The translations under genes and the position numbers were made by a program. The notes beneath the pieces are model-generated. The model was not told the origin of the DNA. It made no database searches and saw only the letters and a list, made by a program, of their open reading frames with translations. A stretch of 40,999 nt of DNA from assembly GCA_024278455.1 (NCBI GenBank), contig JAJRTE010000050.1, forward strand, positions 1 through 40,999. Reading direction: 5' to 3'. This DNA is from Myxococcota bacterium. GTDB taxonomy: Bacteria > Myxococcota_A > UBA796 > JAJRTE01. This document shows positions 26,462 through 34,917 of this stretch, one piece after another; within the stretch, counting starts at the first letter, position 1, and every line of letters starts with the position of its first letter.

Positions 26462-27547
26462 TCAGCCGTGCCGCTTCGCGAACGTGTCCATGAAGTCGGC
26501 CAGCGCTTCGACCCACGCCAACGGGATGGCGTTGTAGATCGACGCGCGCATGCCTCCCACGGAACGGTGGCCCTTCAGCCCGTTCATCCCCGCGTCCTTG
26601 CTCTCGGCGATGAAACGCTTCTCCAGGTCCTCGGTCGGAAGCCGGAACACCACGTTCATGTAGGAACGGCTCGATGGTTCGACCGGGGAGCGGTAGAACC
26701 CTTCGTACTTCCCGATGGTGCCGTACAGCAGATCGGCCTTGGCCACGTTCTCCTTGTACTGGGCCTCGAGCCCGCCCTTGGCCTCGAGCCACTTCAGGGT
26801 CTTGCCCACCAGGTAGATGGCGAAGCACGGCGGCGTGTTGAACAGTGAGTTCTTGTTGATGAACGTCTTGTAGCTCATCATCGTGGGGAGCCCTTCCCGG
26901 CCTCCCGAGGCAAAGTCATCGCGAATGACCACGACCGTCACGCCGGCCGGGCCGAGGTTCTTCTGCGCACCGGCGTACACCATGGCGTAGTCGGTGATGT
27001 CGAACGGCTTCCAGAGGAAATCGGACGACATGTCCGCGACGAGGGGCGCGGAGACATCGGGCACGGTGTGCCACTGCGTGCCGAAGATGGTGTTGTTCGA
27101 GGTGATGTGCACGTAGGTTGCTCCATCGGAGAAGCGGCATTCCTCGAGCTTCGGTATCCGGGTGAACTTGCCGTTTTCTTCGGTCGTGGCGGCCAGGCGC
27201 GCGTCACCGATGACGCCAGCCTCCTTGAAGGCCTTCTTGGACCAGGTACCGGTCAGCACGTAGTCCGCGGGTTCGTGGTCCCGCATGAAGTTGGACGGCA
27301 CGAGGTAGAACTGGGTGGAGGCGCCTCCGCCCATGAAGAGGATCTTGTAGTCGCCGGGAATGCCCAGCAGCCGTCGAAGCGACTCCTGGGTCTCGTTGTG
27401 AACCTTGTCATACTCCGGCGAGCGGTGGCTCACCTCGAGAACGGACATGCCGGTCCCGGCGAAGTCCAGAAACTCCTCACGCGCTTCCTCGAGAACCTCG
27501 AGGGGCAGGGCGGCAGGGCCGGGGTTGAAATTCATGGTACGCTTCAT
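26462..27547 (-). CDS. serC: Phosphoserine aminotransferase
   Basis: The 361-residue length is standard for SerC, a class V PLP aminotransferase that converts 3-phosphohydroxypyruvate and glutamate to phosphoserine and 2-oxoglutarate. The N-terminus MNFNPGPAALPLEVLEEA, the phosphate-binding FMGGGASTQF, HITSNNTIFGTQ and the PLP-lysine segment YAGAQKNLGPAG are intact, as is the C-terminal KGHRSVGGMRASIYNA. A CAGGAGAG site precedes the ATG. It lies 112 bases after serA and three bases before the transketolase-like gene, in the order DUF1015-serA-serC-tkt. It would receive the product of SerA directly. Confidence 0.95.
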   Translation of the reverse strand: MKRTMNFNPGPAALPLEVLEEAREEFLDFAGTGMSVLEVSHRSPEYDKVHNETQESLRRLLGIPGDYKILFMGGGASTQFYLVPSNFMRDHEPADYVLTGTWSKKAFKEAGVIGDARLAATTEENGKFTRIPKLEECRFSDGATYVHITSNNTIFGTQWHTVPDVSAPLVADMSSDFLWKPFDITDYAMVYAGAQKNLGPAGVTVVVIRDDFASGGREGLPTMMSYKTFINKNSLFNTPPCFAIYLVGKTLKWLEAKGGLEAQYKENVAKADLLYGTIGKYEGFYRSPVEPSSRSYMNVVFRLPTEDLEKRFIAESKDAGMNGLKGHRSVGGMRASIYNAIPLAWVEALADFMDTFAKRHG

Positions 27548-27659
27548 GTCACTCTCCTGAATGGATGGAAATGGGGTTTCAGTCCGGGACGTTCGGCGGC
27601 GCGGACGACCCGGGGCCCACTCCCGGTGCTCGAGGGCGTTCCGCGCGCACCGGGATGGG

Positions 27660-28535
27660 TCAGGCTTCGATGAACGCGCGAATCTTCTCGACGACGATGT
27701 CCCCGATACGCAGCAGGTTCTCCTTGCTCGAGGCGCCGATGTGCGGGGTCATGATGACGCGCGGCGCGGTGAGGAGCGGGGAGTCGTCCGGCGGCGGGTC
27801 GCTGGTGTAGACATCGGTGGCGTAGCAGGCCACGTGGCCGTTCTCGAGGGCGCTTGCCATGGCGTTCTCGTCGACGCACTTGCCCCGTCCCGTGTTGACG
27901 ATAATGACGCCGGATTTTGTCTTTGCCAAGAACTCCTGGTTGACCATGCCTCGAGTTTCATCGGTCAGCGGGGTGTGCAACGAGAGGTAGTCGGACCGGG
28001 CGAGGAGGTCGTCCAGGGAGGTCATGGTGGCGACATCCGAGGAGGAGACGTAGGGGTCGTAGGCGATCACGGTCATGCCGAAGGCCGCGGCGCGCCTGCC
28101 CACTTCGGTGGCGATCCTGCCGGCCCCGACGAGCCCGAGGGTTTTCTGGAACAGCTCGGTGCGCTTCAACTGCTTCTTGAGCCATTCTCCCCGCTTGAGG
28201 CCGTTGTGGCCCTCGACGACGTGGGAGCAGGCGGCCAGCATGAGCGCCATGGCCAGCTCGGCGACGGCGACGCTCGAAGCCTGCGGGGTGTTGGTCACCG
28301 TGACGCCCCTGGCCTTGGCGTACTCGAGGTCCACGTTGTCCAGTCCGACCCCGCCGCGGATGATCAGCTTGAGGTTGGGGGCGGCGTCGAGGTAGGCGCG
28401 GTCGCACTTCGTCTTGCTCCGGATCAGGACGACGGTTGCCTCCCCCACCCGGTTCTTGTCGTGCGTCACCTCGCCGAACGGCTCGAGGCGTCCGGGCAGG
28501 GATGGGTCGAAGCTGTCGGAAATCAGGATCAACAT
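27660..28535 (-). CDS. serA: D-3-phosphoglycerate dehydrogenase, short form without ACT domain
   Basis: This is a 291-residue D-isomer-specific 2-hydroxyacid dehydrogenase. It has the NAD-binding GLVGAGRIATEV followed by an Asp about 20 residues on (VIAYDPY), the substrate Arg in LIIRGGVGLDNVD, and the catalytic His in TPHIGAS. The usual ARGGVVDE segment reads TGRGKCVDE. The protein stops after the catalytic domains, so it lacks the ACT/ASB domains through which serine inhibits long SerA forms. It oxidises 3-phosphoglycerate in the first step of serine synthesis; that role is supported mainly by serC next to it. An AAAGGAG site precedes the only ATG. The gene starts 13 bases after the DUF1015 stop, so the two are likely co-translated. 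Confidence 0.9.
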   Translation of the reverse strand: MLILISDSFDPSLPGRLEPFGEVTHDKNRVGEATVVLIRSKTKCDRAYLDAAPNLKLIIRGGVGLDNVDLEYAKARGVTVTNTPQASSVAVAELAMALMLAACSHVVEGHNGLKRGEWLKKQLKRTELFQKTLGLVGAGRIATEVGRRAAAFGMTVIAYDPYVSSSDVATMTSLDDLLARSDYLSLHTPLTDETRGMVNQEFLAKTKSGVIIVNTGRGKCVDENAMASALENGHVACYATDVYTSDPPPDDSPLLTAPRVIMTPHIGASSKENLLRIGDIVVEKIRAFIEA

Positions 28536-28548
28536 GATGAGGCTCCTT

Positions 28549-29787
28549 TCAATCGTTGATACTCTTGACGACCATGCCGCTTCTCAGCTTCGGCTCGAAC
28601 CATGTCGACTTGGGCGGCATGACCTTGCCGGCGTCGGCGATGGCCATCAACTGGTCGATGCTGGTGGGGTACATGGCGAACGCCACGCCTCCGGTTTTTC
28701 TGGCGCGATTCTCGAGTTCCGCGGTGCCTCGGATGCCGCCGACGAACTGGATGCGCTTGTCGGTTCGAGGGTCTTGGATACCGAGGATCGGGTGTAGGAG
28801 GTTGTCCTGGAGGATGGCGACGTCGAGGCTGGCCACCGGGTCGGCGGGGTCGAACGAGCCGGCCCTGGCGGTGAGCCGATACCAGGTGCCGTCGAGGTAC
28901 ATGCCGAACTGCGTGGGACGGGGCGGGTTGGGCTCGTCCGTGTTCTCGATCTCGAACGACCTGGAGATGGCCTCCTTGAGACCTTCAGGGGTGTGTCCGT
29001 TGAGGTCGAGAACGACACGATTGTAGGCCATGATCTTCATGAGGTTGTCAGGGAACACGACGGCGAGGAAGAAGTTGTAGGGCTCGTTTCCGGTGTGGTT
29101 CGGGTTCGCCCTGGCCCTGGATTTCTGGACGTTGGACGCTGCGGCGCTCCTGTGGTGTCCGTCGGCGACGTAGAGAGCGGGGACGTTGCGAAAGAGCGAT
29201 CGGAGCCGGTCCACGTCACCTGGGGCGGAGACGACCCACAGGGTGTGTACGATGCCATCCTCGGCGGTGAAGTCGACGTCCGGCTCCCGCCGGGTCAACT
29301 CGGCCACGAAGGCGTCGATGTCGGGCTGCGCGGGATAGGTAAGGAACACGGGCCCGGTATTGGCCCCGACGATGTCGACATGGAGCGTCCGCTCCTTCTC
29401 CTTGTCGGGCCGGGTGTACTCGTGCTTCTTGATAAGGTCCGCCTGGTACTCGGCCACCGATGCTCCGGCCACGATACCGACCTGGGCGTGGTCGCCCATG
29501 ACCTGGCGGTACAGGTAGAAGCAGGGGCTTTCGTCGCGGATCATCTTGCCTTCGTCCAGCAGTCGCTTCAGGTTCCGTGCGCCGTTTTCGAATATCGCCC
29601 GGTCGTGCATGGGGAGGTCTCGAGGGAGTTCGATCTCCGATTTCTCCACGCGCAGGAAGCTGTCGGGGTTGCCCTCGACGTATGCCCGCCCCTCGTCGTA
29701 GTCCACCGTGTCATAGGGTGGCGCCGCGACTCGAGGTGCCAGGGAGGGGAGGGGACGGATACCGCGAAAGGGTCTGATATCGGACAT
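28549..29787 (-). CDS. DUF1015 family protein of the serine cluster
   Basis: The 412-residue protein begins with MSDIRPFRGIRP and APPYDTVDYDE, the hallmark start of DUF1015 (COG4198). It contains VADGHHRSAAA (residues 207-217), RVVLDLNGHTPEG and the C-terminal GIQDPRTDKRIQFVGG. The family has no established biochemical role that I know of, but it recurs beside serA and serC in distant bacteria. DGHHR resembles the active-site motif of ParB/Srx-fold phosphotransferases such as serine kinases of the SbnI/SerK type; this resemblance is my inference. The start at 29787 is set by GGAGGT nine bases upstream; an open upstream extension to 29877 is not conserved in character. Confidence 0.9.
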   Translation of the reverse strand: MSDIRPFRGIRPLPSLAPRVAAPPYDTVDYDEGRAYVEGNPDSFLRVEKSEIELPRDLPMHDRAIFENGARNLKRLLDEGKMIRDESPCFYLYRQVMGDHAQVGIVAGASVAEYQADLIKKHEYTRPDKEKERTLHVDIVGANTGPVFLTYPAQPDIDAFVAELTRREPDVDFTAEDGIVHTLWVVSAPGDVDRLRSLFRNVPALYVADGHHRSAAASNVQKSRARANPNHTGNEPYNFFLAVVFPDNLMKIMAYNRVVLDLNGHTPEGLKEAISRSFEIENTDEPNPPRPTQFGMYLDGTWYRLTARAGSFDPADPVASLDVAILQDNLLHPILGIQDPRTDKRIQFVGGIRGTAELENRARKTGGVAFAMYPTSIDQLMAIADAGKVMPPKSTWFEPKLRSGMVVKSIND

Positions 29788-29984
29788 GAGTGGATACCTC
29801 CAGAGCAAAAGTTCAGGATGACGATCGGTTGTCGGCGCCGTGCACGGGGATGGAAGCCTGGTGTCATCGACCCGCACGGCGAGTCGAGCAGGTGTCCGGC
29901 AGACCCGCGTCGCTCGAGGCGGCCCGGGCAGGTACGCCAGCGCGGTGTTGCCGAGGTCCGCTCCCCCCGAGGACGGGTCATGGC

Positions 29985-30578
29985 TCAGTACATGCCCTTG
30001 ACATCGAGATCATGGAGAAGGTCCGAGTAGCGCGCCCAAAGATCCTCCACGTCCGCGATCATCAGGAGCACGTTGTGGCGATTGCCCTTGGCGTCCTTGG
30101 CGTAGTTGGGCAGGACCGCGACTTCCTTGAGGCCGAGGGTCCGGAAGAGGCGTGCCGCCCTGTCCTGGCTCTCGAGGATCCTGGCCTGGATGATCTCCAG
30201 ACCTTCCTCCATGGCGAGGCGGAACAGTTCGCCGGCGAGGAGCGACCCGAGTCCCTTGCTCCGCATGTCCGACGAGATCAGGCACCGGATCTCGCCGATG
30301 TGGCGGAAAAGACCGGTCTTGAACCGGTGCAGGGTCGCGTTGCCCACCACGTGATCCCCGTCGAATGCGAGCAGGGGAAGGACCCGTTCGTAGTCGAGTT
30401 CGGTCGCCCATCTTCGTACCACGGCCGGATTGGTGACGTTGTCCATGAGGTAGAGCAGGTCGCCCTTGGGGACGTGCTGAAAGAAAAGCAGGAGCGGCTT
30501 CTCGTCGTCGGAGACCATCGGCCGGATCGTGATCTCCGAACCATCTCTGAGCGTGATAGTCTTGGGAAACTTGTCCAT
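29985..30578 (-). CDS. GNAT family N-acetyltransferase
   Basis: The 197-residue protein begins at the ATG at 30578 (TAGGGA upstream) and has a GNAT fold. It starts with ITIRPMVSDD, has a central strand LLAFDGDHVVGNATLHR, and carries the acetyl-CoA pyrophosphate loop as DMRSKGLGSLLAGE (RxxGxG type), followed by the LFRTLGLKEVAVLPNY helix-strand typical of motif B. Acceptor substrate is unknown. It is about 197 bases upstream of the DUF1015 gene on the same strand and may share a transcript. An open extension upstream to 30683 would cover the promoter-like sequences and is unlikely. Confidence 0.85.
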   Translation of the reverse strand: MDKFPKTITLRDGSEITIRPMVSDDEKPLLLFFQHVPKGDLLYLMDNVTNPAVVRRWATELDYERVLPLLAFDGDHVVGNATLHRFKTGLFRHIGEIRCLISSDMRSKGLGSLLAGELFRLAMEEGLEIIQARILESQDRAARLFRTLGLKEVAVLPNYAKDAKGNRHNVLLMIADVEDLWARYSDLLHDLDVKGMY

Positions 30579-30615
30579 TCGCGTCCCTACTGAAACTCGA
30601 GACAACACCTTGTCG

Positions 30616-30631
30616 CAACCGGAAACGGTTG
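30616..30631. promoter_or_regulatory. Perfect inverted repeat upstream of the GNAT gene
   Basis: CAACCG-GAAA-CGGTTG is a perfect six-base dyad with a four-base centre. It lies 38-53 bases before the GNAT start and between that start and the candidate promoter at 30685-30714. It could be a repressor site or a leader hairpin. Confidence 0.4.
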
Positions 30632-30684
30632 GAACCCCTGGCGCCCGCGAGCCCCGTGCGTCGTTCGTCGATTCTGTCGGCATG

Positions 30685-30714
30685 AACGTAGCGCATCCAG
30701 GATTGCATGGTCAA
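30685..30714 (-). promoter_or_regulatory. Candidate promoter of the GNAT-serine cluster
   Basis: On the minus strand, TTGACC (30714-30709) and TACGTT (30690-30685) are 18 bases apart. The -35 matches five of six, the -10 only three of six. It would give a leader of about 100 bases containing the 30616-30631 dyad. Confidence 0.35.
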
Positions 30715-30791
30715 GACAAAACCACCTCCCTGGGGTCTCGCATGGCCTGCCTTGGCGCAGGCCACGTCGTGGCGAGTCTCGATCGTCGGGG

Positions 30792-30820
30792 TTGCTCGAC
30801 ACCGCAGGTTCTGCTACATT
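30792..30820 (+). promoter_or_regulatory. Extended -10 promoter of the PLP enzyme gene
   Basis: TTGCTC (30792-30797), a 17-base spacer and TACATT (30815-30820) preceded by TGC, giving an extended -10 (TGnTACATT). Predicted start near 30827, 34 bases before the ATG. Confidence 0.5.
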
Positions 30821-30860
30821 GACGGCGCGGACGAACATGCACCGGAGACCAGGAGAGAAC

Positions 30861-32165
30861 ATGGCAAGGCAAGGCAAGCGTGACACGTACCACAGGGAAA
30901 CTCGAGTGATTCACGGGGAGTTCGATTCTCCCCACTGGGACTACCGGAACCACATCGTTCCGCCCATTTCGGCCTCCTCGGCCTACCGCCTCGAGAGCGC
31001 GACACGCGGCGCCCGGGGCTTCCTCACGTTCGCCAACCCGGAATTCAACCGGAAGGAAACCCACCCCATCTACATCTACGATAGGCTCGACGAACCGAGT
31101 CGCGGCATGCTCGAGGACAACCTCGCGATCGCCGAAGAGGGGGAATGCTGCGTGTGCTTCAGCACCGGCATGGCCGCCATCAGCGCAGCCCTCGGCGTCT
31201 TGTGCAAGGCCGGCGACCGCATTCTGGCCCACCATACCCTCTACGGCTGCACCTACTCCCTTCTCACCAACTGGATGGACCGCTTCGGCGTCAAGACCCG
31301 GTTCGTCGACTTCAAGGACCTCGATGCCGTCCAGGGCGCGCTCGATCGCAACGCGATGGTCTTCTACTTCGAGACACCCACGAACCCGACCCTCGAGCTG
31401 ATCGACATCGGTGCTATCCGCAGGATCGCCGACCGGGTCAATGCAAGGCGGGGCAAGCGGCGCCGCATCTTCGTCGTCGTGGACAACACCTTCGCCACGC
31501 CGTTCTGCCAGCGCCCCCTCGCCCTGGGAGCGGACATCGTGGTCCAGTCGCTGACCAAGAATATCGGCGGGTTCGGTACCGACATGGGCGGCGCCGTCAT
31601 CGGCCCCCGGTTGCTCGAGCCGGACCTGCTGCTCTTCCGGAAAGACTTCGGCGCCGTCCTGTCGCCTCGAGCGGCCTGGCCCGCGCTGGTGTACGGACTC
31701 CCGACGCTGGCCGTGCGCTCGAGGCGCCAGATGGAGACCGCGATGGCTGTCGCCCGGTTCCTGGCCGCTCACCCCGCGGTGCGCGAAGTCATCTATCCCG
31801 GCCTGCCCGCCCACCCCCAGTTCGACCTGGCCCGGCGTCAGATGCAGGACCCCGACGGCGCCTTCGCCCCGGGCATCATGCTGACGTTCGTGCTCAAGGG
31901 AGACCTCGCCGAGGCCCGCGACAAGGGGGCTGCAATGATGGACCACATCGCCGCCAACGCCCTGTCCATCACGCTGGCCGTCTCCCTCGGACAGATTCGC
32001 ACCCTGGTCGAACATCCATCGTCGATGACACACGCGACCGTGCCCCCCGAGGCCCAGCTCGAGGCCGGCATCGACCCCGGCATGATCCGGATGAGCATCG
32101 GCCTCGAGGCCGCCCAGGACATCATCGCCGACCTGACGGCCGCCCTGGCGCACATCGAGGGCTGA
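30861..32165 (+). CDS. Trans-sulfuration family PLP enzyme (cystathionine gamma-synthase / methionine gamma-lyase type)
   Basis: This 434-residue protein belongs to the Cys/Met metabolism PLP family. Signatures are IVPPISASSAYR near the N-terminus, CCVCFSTGMAAISAAL (cofactor phosphate), FETPTNPTLELIDI, VVVDNTFATPFCQRPLALGADIVVQSLTK with the Schiff-base Lys in SLTKNIGGFGTD, and VSLGQIRTLVEHPSSMTHA near the C-terminus. It is longer than the usual 380-400 because of an N-terminal extension and a basic insert (RRGKRRR) before the VVVDNTF strand. Members make or break C-S bonds in homocysteine, cystathionine or methionine metabolism; which reaction applies cannot be decided by eye. The ATG follows AGGAGAG. 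It is divergent from the GNAT/serine cluster, which supplies the serine such enzymes can use. Confidence 0.88.
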   Translation: MARQGKRDTYHRETRVIHGEFDSPHWDYRNHIVPPISASSAYRLESATRGARGFLTFANPEFNRKETHPIYIYDRLDEPSRGMLEDNLAIAEEGECCVCFSTGMAAISAALGVLCKAGDRILAHHTLYGCTYSLLTNWMDRFGVKTRFVDFKDLDAVQGALDRNAMVFYFETPTNPTLELIDIGAIRRIADRVNARRGKRRRIFVVVDNTFATPFCQRPLALGADIVVQSLTKNIGGFGTDMGGAVIGPRLLEPDLLLFRKDFGAVLSPRAAWPALVYGLPTLAVRSRRQMETAMAVARFLAAHPAVREVIYPGLPAHPQFDLARRQMQDPDGAFAPGIMLTFVLKGDLAEARDKGAAMMDHIAANALSITLAVSLGQIRTLVEHPSSMTHATVPPEAQLEAGIDPGMIRMSIGLEAAQDIIADLTAALAHIEG

Positions 32166-32479
32166 GACTGCACCCGCGTGTGTCCGGCCGCCGCCAGGAA
32201 CAGCAAGCAAGGACCGTCCCGCCCCCCGCTGTCAGATCACCCCTCCGCGCACACTATTCATCGACGGGCGGCCGCCAGGTCCCCTACCGGGCAACGACCC
32301 CCATGGCCATGACCCGGCAGGCACGGCGCAGGTCGCGTCTTCGCACACGACCCCTTGTGCTGCCCCTGCCGCCGGTCGTAGGATGAACCCGGTGACCCGG
32401 GTCTTCCAGGTCGGGAGCGTTCGCCCGCTGTGGCAGGCGTGTCGTACACCACTCCACATCAACAAAACAGGAGAAGAAA
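32166..32479. other. Intergenic region, nothing recognised
   Basis: These 314 bases between the PLP enzyme and the lipoprotein gene show no gene, RNA or clear promoter. Only the AGGAGAAG ribosome-binding site at the right edge is evident. Confidence 0.4.
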
Positions 32480-34210
32480 ATGCTGAGGACGCCAACAGAT
32501 GTCTTGCCGGTCCTGTTCCTCGCCATGGGCCTGTCCGTCTATTCCTGCGACGAAGGAACGGGAGACGACGACGACGATGACAGCAGCACGCCGGTCGAGG
32601 AACCGGCGCCCCCGGTCATCGATCCGGTGGGCGGGGAGCGATCGCTGAACGACAACGTGTTCGTGGTCGAGGGGGAGAGCATCGCGTTCACGTTGACCGC
32701 ACACGACCCCAACGGCGACCCCTTGACATGGTCGGCCACGGATGTGCCCGGCTGGGCTTCCTTCGACCCGGCGACGGCCACGTTCTCAGGCACCACTGAC
32801 CCCTGGGCGGACGATTACGAGACTCGAGTCGACCAGAATGGCAAGTTCGACGTCACGTTCGATGTCACCGACGGGACCTTCACCACGCGCAAGATCGTCA
32901 CCATCCACGTGCTCGACGCCGGCTGGACCAAGACATCCATCGCGGAACTCATCGACGGCCGCCCCATCACCGATGGCGCACTCGGCACGCCCGTGGAACT
33001 CACCATACTGAGCGACACCGTGGTCGACGCGCCCGTGAGCGGAAAACCCATCCGGTGGATCCACTTCTCGTTCACCAGCCAGGTGCCCGACGTGGAAGGG
33101 TGGGAGGACGACTGGGGCTCGGAGGACAACTACGCATGCCTGCCCCTCGAGGAACCGGCCGCGCCGAACGCCGGAGCCATCGTGGAGGGGACCTACTCCG
33201 GCACATTCGGGGACGACTACCTGACCAAGGAAACCTGTGCCGAACTGGACATCCCGATCCTGATCATCAATCGCGGCTGGGACTGGGAAAAGCCCAGCAA
33301 CCTCATGTCCAAGTACGATGACGAGGCCGTTCGAACGCGGGACCCGCACTACCTTTTCTACGTCTGGGTGGCAGCCCACTACCTCCGTGCCGCCGAAGCG
33401 CTCGAGACCTTGATCGAAACACAGACCAACTGGAACGTCTCCCGGCCGGACTTCCAGGTCATGTGCACCGGCCACTCCAAAATGGGACACTCCTGCATCG
33501 TCGCTGCCGCAGGCGCCCCGGGCCGCCTCGCCGGGTTCGTGGCGAACGGTTGCTCCGACCTCGATACCGACGCCTCGAGGCTGCTGGGAAACGTGCAGAA
33601 AGCCGTCTCCACGAAGCCAGAATCCAACACAACATACCGCGGCGCCATCATGCGCTACTTCGAGGACAACCTCAACATCGAAGACCAGATGGACCCCGAG
33701 ACGCTGGCCTTCCTCTCCGAGGGCACCAACGACGCCAACGGAGACCCCGTGGGCTACACCCCCAAGTACCTCCTCGGCGTATCCGCCAACCAGCTCTCCA
33801 TTCCTCACCGGGTCGGCACAATGCCCAATGAAGTCCACACCACCACAAACGACCTGGTCTACATCTACTGGAAGATGTGGATCGCCCATGCCTTCCTCGA
33901 CCGCCCCGTTCCCCTCGTGGAAGACGTGAACCATGTCCGCACCGACACGGACATCACCGTACAGGCCACGATATCCTCCGACATCGACATCGAACAGGTT
34001 CGCGTCTGGGCCACCAACCAGGATGACATGTCCTGCGAGCCATGGAACGGCTTCGAATCCCACCCCATGACACTCTCTGGCGACACCTGGGAAGGCTCGA
34101 TCCCCTCGGACTCCACCGCCTACTTCGTCGATGTACTCGACGCCGGCGGCGGCGTGGTCAGCTCGGCCCCCGTGCCCACCAACGAGGACTACCCGCTCCT
34201 CGGAGACTGA
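32480..34210 (+). CDS. Lipoprotein with Ig-like domain and alpha/beta-hydrolase domain (PhoPQ-activated pathogenicity-related type)
   Basis: The 576-residue protein starts after AGGAGAAG. The N-terminus has a hydrophobic signal ending in SVYSC (lipidated Cys at about 23), then an acidic spacer GTGDDDDDDSSTPVEEPAPP that is typical of surface lipoproteins in this kind of genome. Residues about 45-150 form a putative Ig/cadherin-like domain (GDPLTWSATDVPGWASFDPATATFSG). The remainder resembles PhoPQ-activated pathogenicity-related alpha/beta hydrolases: a nucleophile elbow CTGHSKMGHS (GxSxG), IIINRGWDWEKPSN-like core strands, and YIYWKMWIAHAFLDRPVPLVEDV before a C-terminal beta module. The substrate is unknown, and so is whether the Ser, Asp and His are all functional. 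A 284-base region with repeats follows. Confidence 0.75.
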   Translation: MLRTPTDVLPVLFLAMGLSVYSCDEGTGDDDDDDSSTPVEEPAPPVIDPVGGERSLNDNVFVVEGESIAFTLTAHDPNGDPLTWSATDVPGWASFDPATATFSGTTDPWADDYETRVDQNGKFDVTFDVTDGTFTTRKIVTIHVLDAGWTKTSIAELIDGRPITDGALGTPVELTILSDTVVDAPVSGKPIRWIHFSFTSQVPDVEGWEDDWGSEDNYACLPLEEPAAPNAGAIVEGTYSGTFGDDYLTKETCAELDIPILIINRGWDWEKPSNLMSKYDDEAVRTRDPHYLFYVWVAAHYLRAAEALETLIETQTNWNVSRPDFQVMCTGHSKMGHSCIVAAAGAPGRLAGFVANGCSDLDTDASRLLGNVQKAVSTKPESNTTYRGAIMRYFEDNLNIEDQMDPETLAFLSEGTNDANGDPVGYTPKYLLGVSANQLSIPHRVGTMPNEVHTTTNDLVYIYWKMWIAHAFLDRPVPLVEDVNHVRTDTDITVQATISSDIDIEQVRVWATNQDDMSCEPWNGFESHPMTLSGDTWEGSIPSDSTAYFVDVLDAGGGVVSSAPVPTNEDYPLLGD

Positions 34211-34228
34211 AGCACCTCACCATGCCCG

Positions 34229-34331
34229 TCCCCGCTCGACCACCCAGGCCCCGCACCCAGTCCACGTCCTTTCGTGCAATCAGGTCGTCTGCAGTTGCCC
34301 CTCCCCGCTCGACCACCCAGGCCCCGCACCC
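34229..34331. repeat. Pair of 30-base direct repeats
   Basis: The 30-base sequence beginning TCCCCGCTCGACCACCCAGG occurs at 34229-34258 and again at 34302-34331, identical in every base, 73 bases apart. It lies in non-coding DNA after the lipoprotein gene. No terminal inverted repeats or open frame mark it as an insertion sequence. Confidence 0.85.
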
Positions 34332-34460
34332 CGCCCATGCCCAGCGGCGGAACCCGCTCGCGCGCGACACGGGCGCTATCCGCCTTCACCCGCGCAACAT
34401 CCGATTTTTGCAAGGATTTCGCCATCCCGAACCACGGATTGCTGTGTGATGACGTTTTAT

Positions 34461-34481
34461 CTATTGACATTCATCCAATAG
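34461..34481. promoter_or_regulatory. Operator-like dyad overlapping the PadR promoter
   Basis: CTATTG (34461-34466), nine bases, CAATAG (34476-34481) is a perfect six-base inverted repeat covering the -35 element. A further CCAAT...ATTGG pair (34475-34479 and 34490-34494) spans the spacer and -10. PadR dimers bind such dyads, so autoregulation is likely but not shown. Confidence 0.5.
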
Positions 34482-34492
34482 TGACCTACATT
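34464..34492 (+). promoter_or_regulatory. Strong sigma70-like promoter of the PadR operon
   Basis: A perfect TTGACA (34464-34469), an ideal 17-base spacer and TACATT (34487-34492, four of six). The start is expected near 34499, about 26 bases before the GTG at 34525. Confidence 0.65.
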
Positions 34493-34524
34493 GGTTGTCG
34501 ACAGCAGAGAAGATGGAGGTTTCC

Positions 34525-34917
34525 GTGGGTCCCGAATGTCGAGGAAAAAGGGGAGGGCGGCGCCGCCGGCGCCGCCGTGTGATGAGCTTCCTTCAGCCCT
34601 GCCTGCTGGTGATGCTCCACGGGGGTGGCGCGCATGGCTACAGCCTGTTGAGCGGGCTTGGAGCGTTCGGATTCGACCCGGCGGACCTGGATCCCAGCCT
34701 GGTGTACCGGGCGCTCCGGGAAATGGAAACCCAGGGTCTCGTGCGCTCGGAGTGGGGCGAGGTCAGCCTGGGTCCGCAGCGGCGCATCTATCGTATCACG
34801 GGGCTGGGCGAGCAGTACCTGGCGGACTGGATGGCGGATCTGCGGCGGGCGCGCCGTGAAATCGACCTGTTGCTGGCCGCCTACGAGGATGTCACGCGGT
34901 CGGGGGAGGGGACATGA
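34525..34917 (+). CDS. PadR family transcriptional regulator
   Basis: A GTG at 34525 follows GGAGGT and gives 130 residues; an ATG at 34513 is the alternative. After a basic N-terminus (CRGKRGGRRRRRRR), the winged-helix signature is clear: LQPCLLVMLHGGGAHGYSLLSGL, then SLVYRALREMETQGLVRSEW (recognition helix and wing) and PQRRIYRITGLGEQYL. The C-terminal helix WMADLRRARREIDLLLAAYE serves dimerisation in this family. PadR proteins usually repress their own operon and respond to a small molecule or stress. The TGA overlaps the next ATG (ATGA), so the downstream gene is translationally coupled. Confidence 0.9.
   Translation: MGPECRGKRGGRRRRRRRVMSFLQPCLLVMLHGGGAHGYSLLSGLGAFGFDPADLDPSLVYRALREMETQGLVRSEWGEVSLGPQRRIYRITGLGEQYLADWMADLRRARREIDLLLAAYEDVTRSGEGT

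Larger units (their letters stand above)
34211..34524. other. Intergenic region before the PadR operon
   Basis: This 314-base region holds the two 30-base direct repeats on its left. On its right is an unusually AT-rich stretch (about 34430-34510) containing the PadR operon promoter, an operator-like dyad, and a TGTCGACA palindrome at 34496-34503. No gene is supported. Confidence 0.6.

Noticed and set aside
23894..26848. Very long plus-strand open frame (984 codons) antisense to the transketolase and serC genes
   Set aside because: It mirrors genes with clear motifs, is rich in Arg/Pro/Gly/His, shows no domain, and is the usual antisense frame of high-GC coding DNA.
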